From CADCTP01 sp963849885 (GTDB lineage Bacteria; Actinomycetota; Actinomycetes; Mycobacteriales; CADCTP01), in NCBI GenBank assembly GCA_963849885.1, contig CAWKIV010000017.1, forward strand, positions 11,658-75,657: 64,000 bases of DNA, written 5' to 3'. A model generated the notes under the pieces. It saw only the letters and a program-made list of their open reading frames with translations. It had not been told where the DNA came from and did no database searches. Each line of letters opens with the position of its first letter. The first letter of the stretch is position 1. Below are positions 46,978 to 56,806 of this stretch, one piece after another. The translations under genes and the position numbers were made by a program.

Positions 46978-49900
46978 CCGCGCTGACCGACCGGACGGCG
47001 CCGCCCGCGGCGCCGGCCGCGCCGGCCGGCACCGCGCCACCGCTGGTCCGCCGGCTGCGGGCCGGGATCGCCGCGGTCGCGCTGACCGCGCTGGCCTGCA
47101 CCCAGCAGCCCGGCCGGGTGGTCGGCGACACCAAGGCCGACCTGGTGCTGGACCCGGGCGGCTTCCTGGGCCGGGCGCTGTCGGCCTGGGACCCGCAGCA
47201 GGCCTTCGGCCAGCTGTCCAACCAGTCGTACGGCTACCTGTGGCCGATGGGGCCGTTCTTCTGGCTCGGCGACGCGGTCGGGATGCCGGCCTGGGTGGTG
47301 CAGCGGGCCTGGTGGTCGCTGCTGCTGGTGGCCGGCTTCGCCGGGGCGCTGCGGCTGGCCGGCGCGCTCGGCATCGGCACCCCGTCCACCCGGCTGGTGG
47401 CCGCGCTGGCGTACGCGGCGAGCCCCCGGGTGCTGTCCGCGCTCGGCTCGATCTCGGTGGAGGCGTGGCCGGCGGCGGTGCTGCCCTGGGTGCTGCTGCC
47501 GCTGGTGCTGGGCGCGCGGGGGCGGCTGCCGCCGCGCCGGGCCGCGGCGCTGTCCGGGCTCGCGGTGGCCTGCCTCGGCGGGGTGAACGCGGCGGCCACG
47601 CTGGCCGTGCTGCCGCTGCCCGCGCTCTACCTGGCCACCCGGCCGCGGGGGGTCCGCGGCCGGCTGGCGGCCTGGTGGGCGCCGGTGGTGCTGCTGGCCA
47701 CCGCCTGGTGGGTGCTGCCGCTGCTGGTGCTGGGCCGGTACGCGTACCCGTTCCTGGACCTGATCGAGGACGCGGCGGTCACCACCCAGGTGACCACGCT
47801 GACCAACACGCTGCGCGGCACCTCGCACTGGCTCGGCTTCCTGGTGGTGCACGGCGGCCCGCGCTGGCCGGCCGGCTTCGAGCTGGCGCTGAGCCCGCTG
47901 CCGGTGGTGGCCACCGCCGGGATCGCCGCGGTCGGGCTCGCCGGGCTGCTGCTGCCCGGCGGCCTGCTCGCAGCGGACCGCCGCTGGCTGCTCGGCGGGG
48001 TGCTGCTCGGTGCGGTGCTGATCGCGGTCGGGCACGTCGGCACGCTGACCTCGCCGCTCGCCCCGGCCGTGCAGGACCTGCTGGACGGCCCGCTGGCGCC
48101 GCTGCGCAACGTGCACAAGGCCGACCCGCTGCTGCGGCTGCCGCTGGCCCTGGGCGTCGCGCACCTGCTCGCGGTGGTGGCCGCCCGGGCCCGCTCGCCG
48201 CGGCTGCCGGTGCTGGCCGTCGCCGCGGTGGCCGCCCTGCTCGCCGGCACCGCCGGCCCGGCCTGGAGCGGGCGGCTGGCGCCGGACGGGGCGTACCGGG
48301 AGACGCCGGGCTACTGGCGGGACGTCGCCGGCTGGCTGGCCGCGCGGGCCGGCACCGACGGCGGCGGCCGGGCGCTGCTGGTCCCGTCGGCGAACTTCGC
48401 CGAGTACGCCTGGGGCAGCCCGCAGGACGAGCCGCTGCAGGCGCTGGCCCGCTCGCCCTGGGCGGTGCGGGACGCGGTGCCGCTGGGCGCGCCCGGCGCG
48501 ACCCGGCTGCTGGACGGGCTGGACGCGCGGCTGGCCACCGGCCAGCCGTCGCCGGCGTACGCGGCGGTGCTGGCCCGCGCCGGCGTCCGGTACGTGGTCG
48601 TGCGCAACGACGTGGACGTGCCGCGGTCCGGCGCGCAGCGGCCCGGGGTGGTCCGGGCCGCGCTGGACGGCTCGCCCGGGATCCGGTGGGTGGCCGCCTT
48701 CGGGCCGGCGGTGCGCACCGCGTACTCGCCCGACGACGCCGTGCTCGGCGCGGTGCGCCGGCCGCCGGCGGTCGAGGTCTTCGAGGTCGGGCCGGCGCCG
48801 CAGCGGGTGGCCGCCTACCCGCGGGCCGGCGCGGTCGCCCTGTCCGGCGGGCCGGAGGGGGTGCTGCCGCTGGCCGACGCCGGCCTGCTCGACGGCCGGG
48901 CCGTGCTGGCCGCGGCCGACCTGCCGGACCCCGGGGCGGTCGACGCGGTGGTCGGCACCGACACGCTGCGCCGGCGCTCGCTCAACGTCGGCGCCGACCC
49001 GGGCCGGCGCTACTCGCCGACGCTGCCGGCCGGCGAGCCGCGGCAGCGCGCCGACGTCGTCCCGTACGCCGGTCCCACCCGGGAGACCGTCGCGGTGCTG
49101 GAGGGGGCCGCCGGGGTGGCCGCGTCGAGCAGCGCCGCCGACCCGTTCGCGGTCGCCCACCGCGGTCCGGACCGGCGGCCGGCGGCGGCGTTCGACGGCG
49201 ACCGCGGGACCGCCTGGGTGTCCGACCTCGGCGCCGCCGGGGAGTGGCTGGAGCTGCGGCTGGCCGCGCCGGCCAGCCCGGCCTCGGTGCTTCTCACGCC
49301 GCTGGACGACCCGGCGGTGGGACCGCGGGCGACCCGGCTGCAGGTGACCACGGACGCCGGCTCGGTGGCCGTCGCGGTGCCGCCGGGGGAGCGGCCGCTG
49401 CGGGTCGCGCTGCCCCGCGGGCCGACCACCCGGGTCCGGGTCACCGTGGCCGAGGTGGCCGGCGGCGCGCCCGGGTCGGTCGGGCTGCGCGAGGTCGCCG
49501 TCGCCGGCGTCCGGGTGACCGAGGCGGTGGCGCTGCCCACCGACGCGATCGCCCTCGCCGCCGGCGGGCTGCCGTGGACCGTGCTGGCGGAACGGCCGGA
49601 CGGGCGCCGCGGCGACTGCGTCCGCGAGCGGGCCGGCTGGGTGTGCGTCGGCGGGCTCGCGGCCGCCGGCGAGGAGGTCGGGCCGCTGGAGCGCCGCTTC
49701 GGCACCCTGGCCCCGGCGGCGGTCGACGTCCGGGCCACCGTGCGGCCCCGTCCGGGCGCCGCGCTGGACGCGCTGCTCGACCGGTCCGGCGGCTACCGGG
49801 CGTCGGCGTCCTCGGTGGTGACGCCGCACCCGGCCGCGCGGGCCGGCGCCGGCTACGACGGCGACCCGGCCACGGCCTGGCTGCCGGCCGGGGACGACCC

Positions 49901-51120
49901 GGCGCCGCAGCTGCGGCTGGACCTGGGCGCGGCGGCCGAGCTGCGCGGGCTGCGGCTGACCGGCAGCCGCGCCGACTACGCCGGCGTCGCCCGGGTCGTG
50001 CTGCGGGCCGCGGACGGGCAGCTGCGGGTGCTGCCGGCCACCCCCGGCCGGGCGCTGTCCTTCCGGCCGGTCCGGACCCGGGAGGTCGTGCTGACCTTCG
50101 AGCGGGAGGCGGACGCCGACGGCGGGCTGGCGCCGGTCGTCGTCCGGGACGTGCGGCTCGCCGGCGCGCCCGGCCGGGCCGCCGCGCCGGTCGCGGTCGG
50201 CTGCGCGCAGGGCCCCGGGGTCGGCGTGGACGGCGAGGGCCGGCGGCTGTCGGTGCGGGCCGCCGCGGCCGACCTGCTCACGCTGGCCCCGGTGCCGGCG
50301 ACCCGCTGCGGCGGTCCGGTCCGGCTCGGCACCGGCGGGCACCGGCTCACCACCGGCCGGACCGCGGCGTTCGAGGTGGCCTCGGTCGAGCTCACCGGTG
50401 GGCGCCGGCCGGCCGACCCGCCGCTCGGCCGGGCGGTCGAGGTGGACCGGTGGGAGCCGGAGTCCCGGCGGCTGCGGGTCGCGCCGGGGGAGGAGGCGTA
50501 CCTGGCGCTGGCGGAGGGCTTCAACGACGGCTGGCGGGCGACGGCCGGCGGCCGGGAGCTGGCGCCGGTCCGGCTGGACGGGTGGCGGCAGGGGTGGGTG
50601 CTGCCGGCCGGCGGCGCGACCACCGTCGAGGTCGGGTACGCCCCCGGCGGCCGGCACCGGGCCGGGTTGCTGGTCGGCCTGGCCGCGGTCCTGCTGGTCG
50701 TCGCGCTGGCGCTGCTGCCGGCCCGCCGCGCCGCCCGGTCCGTTGCCCCGTTGGCCACCCCGCCGGCCGCCCCGCCGGCCGCCCCGCCCGCCGCCCGCGC
50801 CGGCCCTGGGGGAGCAGGTGCGGCAGCGCCGCCGGGGCGGGCGGGAGGTGGCCGCGGTCGCCGTGGTCGGCGGGCTGGCCGTCCTGCTGGCCGGGCCGGC
50901 CGGGCTGCTCGCCGCGGCCGTCGCGCTGCTGCTCCCGCCGCGGCTGCGGGCCCCGGTGGCCGGCGGCGCGCTAGCGCTGGCCGGACTGCTGCTCGGCCTG
51001 GTCCCGACCTGGGCCGGCCAGCCCGCGCTCGCCCAGCTGCTCGCGCTGACCGCGCTCGCGCTGGTCGCCCGTGTGCTGGTGGGCGAGCCGGAGCAGCGGC
51101 CGCTCGAGGAGCACCCATGA
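46974..51120 (+). CDS. aftD: Arabinofuranosyltransferase AftD, one frame break near the C terminus
   Basis: The conceptual protein is about 1380 aa. After an Ala/Pro-rich start, the GT-C domain opens with VVGDTKADLVLDPGGFLGRAL and SNQSYGYLWPMGPFFWLG, typical of AftD, with about 11 helices. The large extracellular part has discoidin-like modules (FDGDRGTAWVSDLG, YDGDPATAWLPAG). The main frame runs to about 50790 in a Pro/Ala linker. The last membrane helices (GGLAVLLAGPAGLLAAAVALLL onward) are in another frame ending at 51120, so one indel is needed near 50760-50815. AftD adds branching arabinofuranose to arabinogalactan or lipoarabinomannan. Confidence 0.86.
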
Positions 51121-52179
51121 CAGCGCGGCGATCCCCACCGCCCCGGCCGCGGTGAGCACCGCCACCGTCCACATCCGGCCGGTGAACGGCGCCCAGCCGG
51201 TCAGCTCGTACACCGCGTGCAGCACCAGCAGGTGCCACAGGAAGATCCCGTAGGAGATCCGGCCGAGCCACCGGGCCGTCGGCGACCCGAGCACCGCGCC
51301 GAACCCGCCCCGCGGCGAGCCGAGCGCCGCCGGCACCAGCAGCAGCAGCCCGACCAGCGCGTACGCGGCCTCCTTGGTCAGCGCGGCCGGCCCGGCGATC
51401 GGGGCCAGCGTGAGCGGGCCGGCCGCCGGGGTGGCGACCAGCCAGAGCAGCGCGCCGGCGGCGGCCCAGCAGGTGCCCGGCCACCGGGCCAGCCCGGCCA
51501 GCAGCCGGCTGGCCGGGCCGGGCACCCCGGCGCGCAGCCGCTCGGCCGCGACCGCGACGGCCATCCCGGCCACGAACCAGTCCAGGTGCCCGGGCAGCCA
51601 GAGCAGCGCCCGCTGCGGCAGGTCGAGCAGGTGCACGGTGGCGATGTAGGCGTAGGTGAGCGCGACGCAGCCGGCGAGCACCGCGCCCTCCCACCGCCGG
51701 GCCGCGGCGGCGAGCAGCGGCAGCGCCGCGTAGAAGGCGACCTCGGTGCACAGCGACCAGGTCTGGGTGAAGTGGTCGAGCAGCGGCCCGGTGTAGGTCT
51801 GCCCCAGCCAGACGTGGGTGGCGAGCACGCCGGCCGGCACCGGCGTGGTGAGCGCGACCGCGGCCAGCGCCAGCCAGTAGGCGGGCAGGATGCGGGCCGC
51901 GCGGCGCACCGCGTACCGCCGGGTCGACGGCCACCGGCCGCCGGTCAGCCGGGCCCGCGCGTACGGCCGGTACAGCAGGAAGCCGGACAGCACGAAGAAG
52001 ACCGCGACCCCGGCGTCGAGCCGGCCGAGCACCGCCCCGCCCGCCCCCCGCTGCACCTCCCCGGTCTGGAACGCGACGTGGGTGAGCAGCACCGCCAGCG
52101 CGGCCACCGCCCGCAGCCCGTCCAGCATCGGCAGCGGCCCGCCGCGTCCGGCCGGCGCCCCGACCTCCGCCGCGCTCAC
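50971..52179 (-). CDS. Acyltransferase family 3 membrane protein
   Basis: A 402-aa protein with about ten membrane helices. It has the acyltransferase-3 motifs: LDGLRAVAALAVLLTHV at the N terminus (catalytic His), FFVLSGFLLYRPY, and RISYGIFLWHLLVLH near the C terminus. It probably O-acylates an envelope glycan or lipid. The hydrophilic last ~45 residues overlap the convergent aftD end by 150 bases and look like read-through sequence. TACGGT six bases before the GTG suggests a leaderless start. Confidence 0.88.
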   Translation of the reverse strand: MSAAEVGAPAGRGGPLPMLDGLRAVAALAVLLTHVAFQTGEVQRGAGGAVLGRLDAGVAVFFVLSGFLLYRPYARARLTGGRWPSTRRYAVRRAARILPAYWLALAAVALTTPVPAGVLATHVWLGQTYTGPLLDHFTQTWSLCTEVAFYAALPLLAAAARRWEGAVLAGCVALTYAYIATVHLLDLPQRALLWLPGHLDWFVAGMAVAVAAERLRAGVPGPASRLLAGLARWPGTCWAAAGALLWLVATPAAGPLTLAPIAGPAALTKEAAYALVGLLLLVPAALGSPRGGFGAVLGSPTARWLGRISYGIFLWHLLVLHAVYELTGWAPFTGRMWTVAVLTAAGAVGIAALSWVLLERPLLRLAHQHTGDQRERGQREQLGERGLAGPGRDQAEQQSGQR

Positions 52180-52208
52180 CGCGCCACCGTACGGGTAGCG
52201 TCCGACCG
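52180..52208. promoter_or_regulatory. 29-bp divergent gap with two back-to-back -10 boxes
   Basis: Minus-strand TACGGT (52186-52191) serves the acyltransferase and plus-strand TAGCGT (52196-52201) serves the DUF3068 gene, six and seven bases from the respective GTG codons. Each promoter's -35 region would lie inside the other gene. Confidence 0.5.
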
Positions 52209-53126
52209 GTGAGGTGGGACCGCCCGCTGGCCGCGGTCGCCGCGGCGGCCTTCCTGCTCACCGCCGCGGTGATGGTCCGCTGGTACGTCGCCCCGCAGGC
52301 CACCCGCCTCCCGCTGGACCCGGACCTGACCGTGACGCTCACCGGCACCGGGACGGCCTGGGACCCCGGCCGCGGCCGCGCCGTGGCCGGCGGGCTCCGG
52401 GAGGAGGTGCGCCTGCGCGGCGACCGGGCCGCCGGGTCGGCCGCGGTCGCCGTCTGGCAGGTGGAGCGCCGGCTGACCCGGCCGGACGGCACCCTGGTCC
52501 GGCTCGCCTCGGAGCGGGTCGCGCTGGACCGGCGCACCGCCGTCGCGGTGACCTGCTGCGGGGAGACGCCGCGGCACAGCGGGCTGACCTACGTCTTCCC
52601 GCCCGGGACCGGCCGCGAGGTGCGGGAGCTCTTCGACCCGGCGACCGGCGCGGCGGCCGCGGTCCGGTACGCCGGGCAGGAGCGGCTGGCCGGGCGCACC
52701 GCGTACCGGATGGAGCAGGTCGCCGGTCCGGTGCGGCGCCCGGGCGGGCCGACCGGGGCCGCCGCGCCGGGCCTGCGGACGACCCCGCCGGCGGTGACCG
52801 TGACCTCCCGCCGGACCCTGTGGGTGGAGCCGGCGTCCGGCGTCGTGCTGCGGGTGAGCGAGCGGCGCACGGAGCAGGCGGTGCTGGCCGGGCGGCCGGT
52901 CACCCTGCTCGACGTCACGCTGACGTCGGACCCGGAGAGCCTCAACCGGCTGGCCGAGGTGGCCGCCGGCCGGGCGGACCGGCTGGCCGTGCTGCGGACC
53001 ACCCTGCCGCTGGGCTGCCTGCTGGCGGCGCTGGTCCTGGTGGCCGTGCAGGTTGGTCACAATGCGATCACGTCACGTCGCCGGAGGAGGGGGGATGTGT
53101 CCCGTTCCTCCGACACTCGCTGGTAA
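52209..53126 (+). CDS. DUF3068 (PorA-like) membrane-anchored protein 1
   Basis: A 305-aa protein. An N-terminal helix (LAAVAAAAFLLTAAVMV) and a C-terminal helix (LPLGCLLAALVLVAVQV) flank an extracytoplasmic domain with repeated Thr/Arg-rich strands, a CCGE motif (TCCGETPRHSG) and a TLWVEPASGVVL segment. The layout matches the DUF3068 family linked to the mycolata cell envelope. Function is not established. The next gene is a paralogue. Confidence 0.82.
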   Translation: MRWDRPLAAVAAAAFLLTAAVMVRWYVAPQATRLPLDPDLTVTLTGTGTAWDPGRGRAVAGGLREEVRLRGDRAAGSAAVAVWQVERRLTRPDGTLVRLASERVALDRRTAVAVTCCGETPRHSGLTYVFPPGTGREVRELFDPATGAAAAVRYAGQERLAGRTAYRMEQVAGPVRRPGGPTGAAAPGLRTTPPAVTVTSRRTLWVEPASGVVLRVSERRTEQAVLAGRPVTLLDVTLTSDPESLNRLAEVAAGRADRLAVLRTTLPLGCLLAALVLVAVQVGHNAITSRRRRRGDVSRSSDTRW

Positions 53127-53180
53127 CCTCCCGCCACGATCACGGTCGTGATCGGCTCCTGGGGACGTGAGGGAGACGCG

Positions 53181-54077
53181 ATGCGTCGCTGGTTGGGCCC
53201 GCTCCTGCTCGGTCTCGGCGTGTTCCTCCTGGTCACGGCCGGGATGATGCGGTTCTTCGCGGCCGACCGGCTGGTCGTCACGCCGATCGACCAGTACGCG
53301 CAGACCACGGCGGTCGGGCCGGGCACCTGGCTGGACGGTGCGTCCGGTCAGCAGCAGACCGGTGACCTGACCGCCATCCGGACGGTCAAGGGCGACGTCC
53401 CGGCCAGCTCGAAGGACGTGGCCGTCTGGGACGTCTCGGTGGTGCTGCAGACCGGGACCGGCACGATGGTCCGCACCACGGTGGACCGGGTGGCCACCGA
53501 CCGGCGGACCGCGGAGGCGGTGCAATGCTGCGGCGAGGCCTCCGACGGTGAGCCGACCGAGCACACCGGGGTGAGCTACAAGTTCCCGTTCGGCACCGAG
53601 AAGCGGGACTACACCTGGTGGGAGCCCAACTCGCGGCAGGCCTACCCGGCGGAGTACGTGGCCGAGGAGAAGGTCCAGGACCTGACGACGTACAAGTTCA
53701 TCCAGCAGGTCCCCGGCCAGGAGCTGCAGCGTTCCGGCGCCACGGTGTGGTTCGAGACCGTCCGCACGGTGTGGGTCGAGCCCCGCAGCGGGGTGATCAT
53801 CAAGGGCAACGAGCAGGCCTCGTCCAACCTGGGCAGCGCGTCCGGCACGACGATCGTGGACTTCGACGTCACCTTCAACGAGGCGACCCAGGAGTCGCAG
53901 GCGAAGCTCGCCCGGGACGCGATCCGCAGCATCGACCTGGTGACGCTGTGGATCCCGCTGGTCGGGCTGGTCCTCGGGCTCATCCTGCTCGTCGCCGGCC
54001 TGCTGCTGATGCGGGACAACCGCAGCGGCGGCACCCCGGTCCGGGAGGACGAGGCCCCGGTCCCGGTCGGGTCCTGA
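53181..54077 (+). CDS. DUF3068 (PorA-like) membrane-anchored protein 2
   Basis: A 298-aa paralogue of the preceding gene with the same layout: an N-terminal helix (LGPLLLGLGVFLLVTAGMM), an external domain with QCCGEASDG and VWVEPRSGVIIKG, a C-terminal helix (LVGLVLGLILLVAGLLL) and a short acidic tail. ATG 53181 is chosen over GTG 53148 because GGGAG lies six bases upstream. Codon use is less extreme here than in the first copy. Confidence 0.85.
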   Translation: MRRWLGPLLLGLGVFLLVTAGMMRFFAADRLVVTPIDQYAQTTAVGPGTWLDGASGQQQTGDLTAIRTVKGDVPASSKDVAVWDVSVVLQTGTGTMVRTTVDRVATDRRTAEAVQCCGEASDGEPTEHTGVSYKFPFGTEKRDYTWWEPNSRQAYPAEYVAEEKVQDLTTYKFIQQVPGQELQRSGATVWFETVRTVWVEPRSGVIIKGNEQASSNLGSASGTTIVDFDVTFNEATQESQAKLARDAIRSIDLVTLWIPLVGLVLGLILLVAGLLLMRDNRSGGTPVREDEAPVPVGS

Positions 54078-54114
54078 CCCGACCACGGCCCGACCCGGCC
54101 GGATCCCGGCCGGG

Positions 54115-54897
54115 TCAGGGCTTGACCGCGACGTAGATCGCGGTGCCGGGGACGAGCGCGCCGCGCAGCGGGCTCCACTGGCCCCACTCGCGGGTGTGCC
54201 CGGCCGGCCACTCCGGCTCGACCAGGTCGACCAGCTGAAGGCCGGCGGCGACCAGCTCGCGGACCCGGTCGCCGAGGGTGCGGTGGTGCTCCACGTAGAC
54301 CGGCTCGCCGGCCTCGTCCACCTCGACGTACGGGCTGCGGTCGAAGTACGGGGTGGTGGCGGTCAGCCCGGCCGGCCCGGGGTCGTCCGGGAAGACCCAG
54401 CGCAGCGGGTGGGTGGTGGCGAAGACCCAGCGCCCGCCCGGCCGCAGCACCCGGGCCACCTCCCGCATCACCGCGGCCGAGTCGGCCACGAACGGCACCG
54501 CGCCGAAGGCCGTGCAGGCCAGGTCGAAGGACCCGGTCGCGAACGGCAGCCGCTGCGCGTCCGCCTGCACCAGCGGCACCGCGACCCCGGACCGGGCGGC
54601 GGCGGCCGCGGCGTGGGCGAGCATCGCCCCGGACAGGTCCAGCGCGACCGGCTCGGCGCCCTGGGTGCGCAGCCAGCGCGCGCACATGGCGGCGCCGCAG
54701 CCGACCTCGAGCACCCGGCGGCCGGTGACGTCGCCGAGCAGCCGGGCGTCGGCCTCCCGCAGCCCCTCCGGGCACCAGACGAAGTCGACCTCGCCGAGGA
54801 AGTCGCCGTGCTCGGCCAGGTACGCCGCGGCGTCGGCGTCCCACCAGGACCGGCTCGCCCGGACGCTCTGCTCGGCGGTCACGGGCTCGTGCGACAC
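54115..54897 (-). CDS. SAM-dependent methyltransferase
   Basis: A 260-aa class I methyltransferase. The SAM loop is VLEVGCGAAMCARWL, and FDLACTAFGAVPFV and VARVLRPGGRWVF follow. The beginning SVRASRSWWDADAAAYLAEHG is common in a group of actinobacterial methyltransferases of unknown substrate. It is divergent from rpsA. Confidence 0.85.
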   Translation of the reverse strand: MSHEPVTAEQSVRASRSWWDADAAAYLAEHGDFLGEVDFVWCPEGLREADARLLGDVTGRRVLEVGCGAAMCARWLRTQGAEPVALDLSGAMLAHAAAAAARSGVAVPLVQADAQRLPFATGSFDLACTAFGAVPFVADSAAVMREVARVLRPGGRWVFATTHPLRWVFPDDPGPAGLTATTPYFDRSPYVEVDEAGEPVYVEHHRTLGDRVRELVAAGLQLVDLVEPEWPAGHTREWGQWSPLRGALVPGTAIYVAVKP

Positions 54898-54949
54898 CCC
54901 GGCAGGTCTCGTTTCGGCAACGTCGTGGCTCAGGGCCGGTCCCCCCTCT

Positions 54950-54978
54950 TTGCTGTCTGATGACGCGCTCAGTATTCT
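54950..54978 (+). promoter_or_regulatory. Possible rpsA promoter
   Basis: TTGCTG (54950-54955) and TATTCT (54973-54978) are separated by 17 bases. The transcript would have a leader of about 150 bases before rpsA, in contrast with the leaderless genes nearby. Confidence 0.4.
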
Positions 54979-55137
54979 TGACGGTGCGCTGTGGGTCTGC
55001 GCGCCTCGGCAGGGAGCAGGCCGCGCTCGTCATGCACGTTGTCACGCACGCGAAAAGCGTGCTGGATCATGTCACCGGCGACCTGGGCCCTCCGCGTGCC
55101 AACCGAATCCTCGCCCGCGACCGGAGCGCCCCACCAC

Positions 55138-56637
55138 ATGACGTCCACCACCGAGACCCGTCCCGAGCAGACGGCGACCTCAGGCATCCCGCAGACCCCG
55201 CAGGTCGCGGTCAACGACATCGGCTCGGCGGAGGACTTCGCCGCCGCCGTCGACCTCACGATCAAGTACTTCAACGATGGCGACATCGTCGAGGGCACGA
55301 TCGTCAAGGTCGACCGGGACGAGGTCCTGCTCGACATCGGCTACAAGACCGAGGGCGTCATCCCCTCGCGTGAGCTGTCGATCAAGCACGACGTCGATCC
55401 CAACGAGGTCGTCAAGCTCGGCGACGCGGTCGAGGCCCTGGTCCTCCAGAAGGAGGACAAGGAGGGTCGGCTGATCCTGTCCAAGAAGCGCGCGCAGTAC
55501 GAGCGCGCCTGGGGCACGATCGAGCAGAAGAAGGAGAACGACGAGGTCGTCGAGGGCACGGTCATCGAGGTCGTCAAGGGCGGCCTGATCCTCGACATCG
55601 GGCTGCGCGGCTTCCTGCCGGCGTCGCTGGTGGAGATGCGCCGGGTGCGCGACCTCCAGCCGTACGTGGGCCGGCAGCTCGAGGCGAAGATCATCGAGCT
55701 GGACAAGAACCGCAACAACGTGGTCCTGTCCCGCCGCGCCTGGCTGGAGCAGACCCAGTCCGAGGTGCGCACCGAGTTCCTCAACAAGCTGGCCAAGGGC
55801 CAGGTCCGCACCGGCGTGGTGTCCTCGATCGTCAACTTCGGCGCCTTCGTGGACCTCGGCGGGGTGGACGGCCTGGTGCACGTCTCCGAGCTGTCCTGGA
55901 AGCACATCGACCACCCGTCCGAGGTGGTCGAGGTCGGCCAGGAGGTCACCGTCGAGGTGCTCGACGTCGACCTGGACCGGGAGCGGGTCTCGCTGTCGCT
56001 CAAGGCGACGCAGGAGGACCCGTGGCGGCAGTTCGCCCGGACCCACCAGATCGGGCAGGTCGTGCCGGGGCGGGTCACCAAGCTGGTGCCGTTCGGCGCG
56101 TTCGTCCGCGTCGAGGAGGGCATCGAGGGCCTGGTGCACATCTCCGAGCTGGCCGAGCGGCACGTCGAGATCCCCGAGCAGGTCGTGCAGGTCGGCCAGG
56201 AGATCCTGGTCAAGGTCATCGACATCGACCTGGACCGGCGCCGGATCAGCCTGTCGCTCAAGCAGGCCAACGAGGGCGCGGGCACCGGCAGCGGCGAGGC
56301 CGGCGAGTTCGACCCGGCGCAGTACGGCATGGAGGCCCAGTACGACGAGCAGGGCAACTACATCTACCCGGAGGGCTTCGACCCGGAGTCCGGGGAGTGG
56401 CTCGAGGGCTACGAGTCGCAGCGTGAGACCTGGGAGCGGCAGTACGCCGAGGCCCAGGCGCGCTACGAGGCCCACGTCAAGCAGGTCCAGCAGGCGCAGG
56501 CCGCGGAGGCGGCGGCGACCGGCGAGACGTCGTACTCGTCGGCCGACACCGACACCGGCCCCTCGGGCGGCGGCACGCTGGCCTCGGACGAGGCGCTGGC
56601 GGCGCTGCGCGAGAAGCTGGCCGGCGGCCGCGCGTAA
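55138..56637 (+). CDS. rpsA: 30S ribosomal protein S1
   Basis: A 499-aa protein with four S1 RNA-binding domains. They begin near residues 46 (GDIVEGTIVKV), 132 (VVEGTVIEVVKGG), 221 (GQVRTGVVSSIVNFGAF) and 306 (GQVVPGRVTKLVPFGAF), each ending with SLSLK-type strands or an equivalent. The C-terminal tail is acidic and Gln/Ala-rich. It binds mRNA on the small subunit. Codon use is more restrained than in neighbouring genes, which fits high expression. The ATG at 55138 has GGAG about ten bases upstream. Confidence 0.97.
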   Translation: MTSTTETRPEQTATSGIPQTPQVAVNDIGSAEDFAAAVDLTIKYFNDGDIVEGTIVKVDRDEVLLDIGYKTEGVIPSRELSIKHDVDPNEVVKLGDAVEALVLQKEDKEGRLILSKKRAQYERAWGTIEQKKENDEVVEGTVIEVVKGGLILDIGLRGFLPASLVEMRRVRDLQPYVGRQLEAKIIELDKNRNNVVLSRRAWLEQTQSEVRTEFLNKLAKGQVRTGVVSSIVNFGAFVDLGGVDGLVHVSELSWKHIDHPSEVVEVGQEVTVEVLDVDLDRERVSLSLKATQEDPWRQFARTHQIGQVVPGRVTKLVPFGAFVRVEEGIEGLVHISELAERHVEIPEQVVQVGQEILVKVIDIDLDRRRISLSLKQANEGAGTGSGEAGEFDPAQYGMEAQYDEQGNYIYPEGFDPESGEWLEGYESQRETWERQYAEAQARYEAHVKQVQQAQAAEAAATGETSYSSADTDTGPSGGGTLASDEALAALREKLAGGRA

Positions 56638-56645
56638 CCGTCTCC

Positions 56646-56681
56646 CGAAGGCCCCCACCCCGTCCGGGGTGGGGGCCTTCG
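56646..56681 (+). terminator. Terminator after rpsA
   Basis: A perfect 16-bp stem with a GTCC loop, starting nine bases after the rpsA stop. There is no U tract. It is the strongest hairpin in the window. Confidence 0.88.
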
Positions 56682-56793
56682 CCGTCTCCCGCGGCGCCGA
56701 TCATGTTTGCGCGTGTCGTCGTTCCGACACGCCGCGCCAGGCGGCGTCCCGGACGAGCCGGCGCGCGAACGTGATCGGCACCGCCGCGGGCGC

Positions 56794-56799
56794 TAGGTT
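56794..56799 (+). promoter_or_regulatory. -10 box for a leaderless lipoprotein transcript
   Basis: TAGGTT ends exactly seven bases before ATG 56807. Confidence 0.5.
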
Positions 56800-56806
56800 G
56801 ACCCGC

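Noticed and set aside
46872..50657. A 1261-codon minus-strand open frame opposite aftD
   Set aside because: No recognisable domain; a GC-driven shadow of the conserved plus-strand gene.
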